From positions 858,862-922,861 of the forward strand of contig NZ_FPAC01000001.1 of NCBI RefSeq assembly GCF_900116105.1: a stretch of 64,000 nucleotides of DNA. The letters run 5' to 3'. The notes under the pieces are model-generated. The model searched no databases. It saw only the letters and a program-made list of their open reading frames with translations, and had not been told where the DNA came from. Of this stretch, positions 63,258-64,000 are shown piece by piece (position 1 is the first letter of the stretch; each line of letters begins with the position of its first letter). The stretch comes from Paenibacillus sp. 453mf. GTDB taxonomy: Bacteria > Bacillota > Bacilli > Paenibacillales > Paenibacillaceae. The translations under genes and the position numbers were made by a program.

Positions 63258-64000
63258 ATGGGGAAAATCGCTTTTGTATTTCCGGGTCAAGGCTCACAGA
63301 CCGTTGGGATGGCGAAAGACGTATATGAGAATGTAACGTCCTCCCGCAATGTCTTTGAGACTGCGGACAAGAAGCTTGGTTTTTCGCTGAGCTCGCTGAT
63401 CTTTGAAGGTCCGGATACCGAACTCAAGCAAACGAAGAACACACAGCCAGCGCTCTTGACAGCGAGTATTGCTTTATATGAGGCACTTCGTGAGAAAGGA
63501 ATTACCGCTGATTACACAGCAGGCCACAGCTTGGGTGAATACAGTGCGCTGGTCGCAGCTGGTGTAATGTCCTTTGAGGATGCGGTTGCTGTTGTTAGGG
63601 CGAGAGGGACCTACATGGAAGAAGCCGTTCCGGGTGGACGTGGAGCTATGGCTGCCGTGCTCGGGGCCGATCGTGATCAGCTAGCTCTGCTATGCGAGAA
63701 AATTTCGGCTCAAGGGAAGGACTATCTCGTTGAGTTGGCGAACCTTAATTCACCGGGACAGATTGTGGTATCCGGTCTTAAGGACGGAGTGGCACAGCTG
63801 ATAGATCGTGTCAAGGAAGCCGGAGCTAAACGGGCAATTCCTCTTGAAGTCAGCGGCCCTTTTCATACTTCACTGATGAAAGAGGCATCTGCTAGGCTTG
63901 CTGACCAGCTCTCCTCTGTTGAGCTTCGTAATGCAAGCATACCTGTGGTGGCGAATGTGAACGCTGAGCCCGTAACTGAGGGTGAAGTTATCCGTGATCT
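63258..64000 (+). CDS. fabD: Malonyl-CoA:ACP transacylase (3' end outside window)
   Basis: 247 codons are visible from ATG 63258, with AAAGGAG 10 bases upstream, and the frame is open to the last base. MGKIAFVFPGQGSQTVGMA, the nucleophile Ser91 in TAGHSLGEYSA and the catalytic histidine in SGPFHTSLM identify FabD, usually about 310 residues. It loads malonate from CoA onto ACP. It continues the fapR-plsX-fabH operon. Confidence 0.96.
   Translation, partial: MGKIAFVFPGQGSQTVGMAKDVYENVTSSRNVFETADKKLGFSLSSLIFEGPDTELKQTKNTQPALLTASIALYEALREKGITADYTAGHSLGEYSALVAAGVMSFEDAVAVVRARGTYMEEAVPGGRGAMAAVLGADRDQLALLCEKISAQGKDYLVELANLNSPGQIVVSGLKDGVAQLIDRVKEAGAKRAIPLEVSGPFHTSLMKEASARLADQLSSVELRNASIPVVANVNAEPVTEGEVIRD

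Noticed and set aside
1..64000. CRISPR arrays, insertion sequences, prophage, tRNA and rRNA genes
   Set aside because: I saw no regularly spaced repeats, transposase or integrase motifs, and no tRNA or rRNA sequence in the window.

Overview
The window looks like an ordinary chromosomal stretch of a spore-forming, low-to-moderate GC Gram-positive bacterium, most likely a Paenibacillus or close relative. The reasons are the block rsmD-coaD-ylbJ-sepM-tmcAL-DUF177-rpmF-fapR-plsX-fabH-fabD in Bacillales order, strong AGGAGG-type ribosome binding sites, many TTG and GTG starts, a YesM/YesN-type two-component system beside a lipoprotein-dependent oligosaccharide ABC importer, and abundant glycoside hydrolases under AraC-type regulators. 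I saw no rRNA, tRNA, phage, transposase or CRISPR array.

Layout. 1-8651: a sugar-sensing kinase (cut by the window start), a YesN-like regulator, a solute-binding lipoprotein, two permeases and a GH42 beta-galactosidase with a cre site, together a galactoside import and cleavage locus. 8831-21788: single metabolic genes (malic enzyme, copper-amine-oxidase-like surface protein, aromatic-acid-exporter-like protein, sarcosine/methyltryptophan oxidase, FMN split-barrel protein, RNA polymerase recycling factor HelD, adenine deaminase) and a c-di-GMP-I riboswitch in front of an exported barrel-like protein. 20868-24335: AraC regulator divergent from a GH31 alpha-xylosidase. 24560-42268: two MFS exporters, MarR regulators, a CcpN-like repressor, TraX-like protein, RpiA, a hybrid histidine kinase with a degenerate receiver, small hydrolases, a GlcNAc-type kinase with a frameshift, GNAT, SGNH hydrolase, TPR protein and a TetM-like ribosomal protection GTPase.

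42474-53775: an HD phosphohydrolase, then a pectin-type block: AraC regulator divergent from uxaB-uxaA (tagaturonate to altronate to 2-keto-3-deoxygluconate), a prenyltransferase-fold protein, a second GH42 beta-galactosidase divergent from an AraC regulator-esterase-SGNH esterase-SMP30 operon. These would deacetylate and trim galactan- or rhamnogalacturonan-like side chains and feed uronates into central metabolism.

54207-64000: core cell block: rRNA methyltransferase, CoA synthesis, sporulation membrane protein, PDZ/Lon-like protease, tRNA acetate ligase, DUF177, L32, and the fatty acid and phospholipid operon led by FapR with a recognisable FapR operator. FabD runs off the window end.

The most interesting items are the riboswitch-controlled exported protein, a small upstream ORF with a hairpin over its start coupled to the hybrid kinase, the degenerate receiver in that kinase, the frameshifted sugar kinase, a recurring 19-bp palindrome, a multi-hairpin intergenic region upstream of the rsmD promoter, and a strongly GC-rich patch inside tmcAL.
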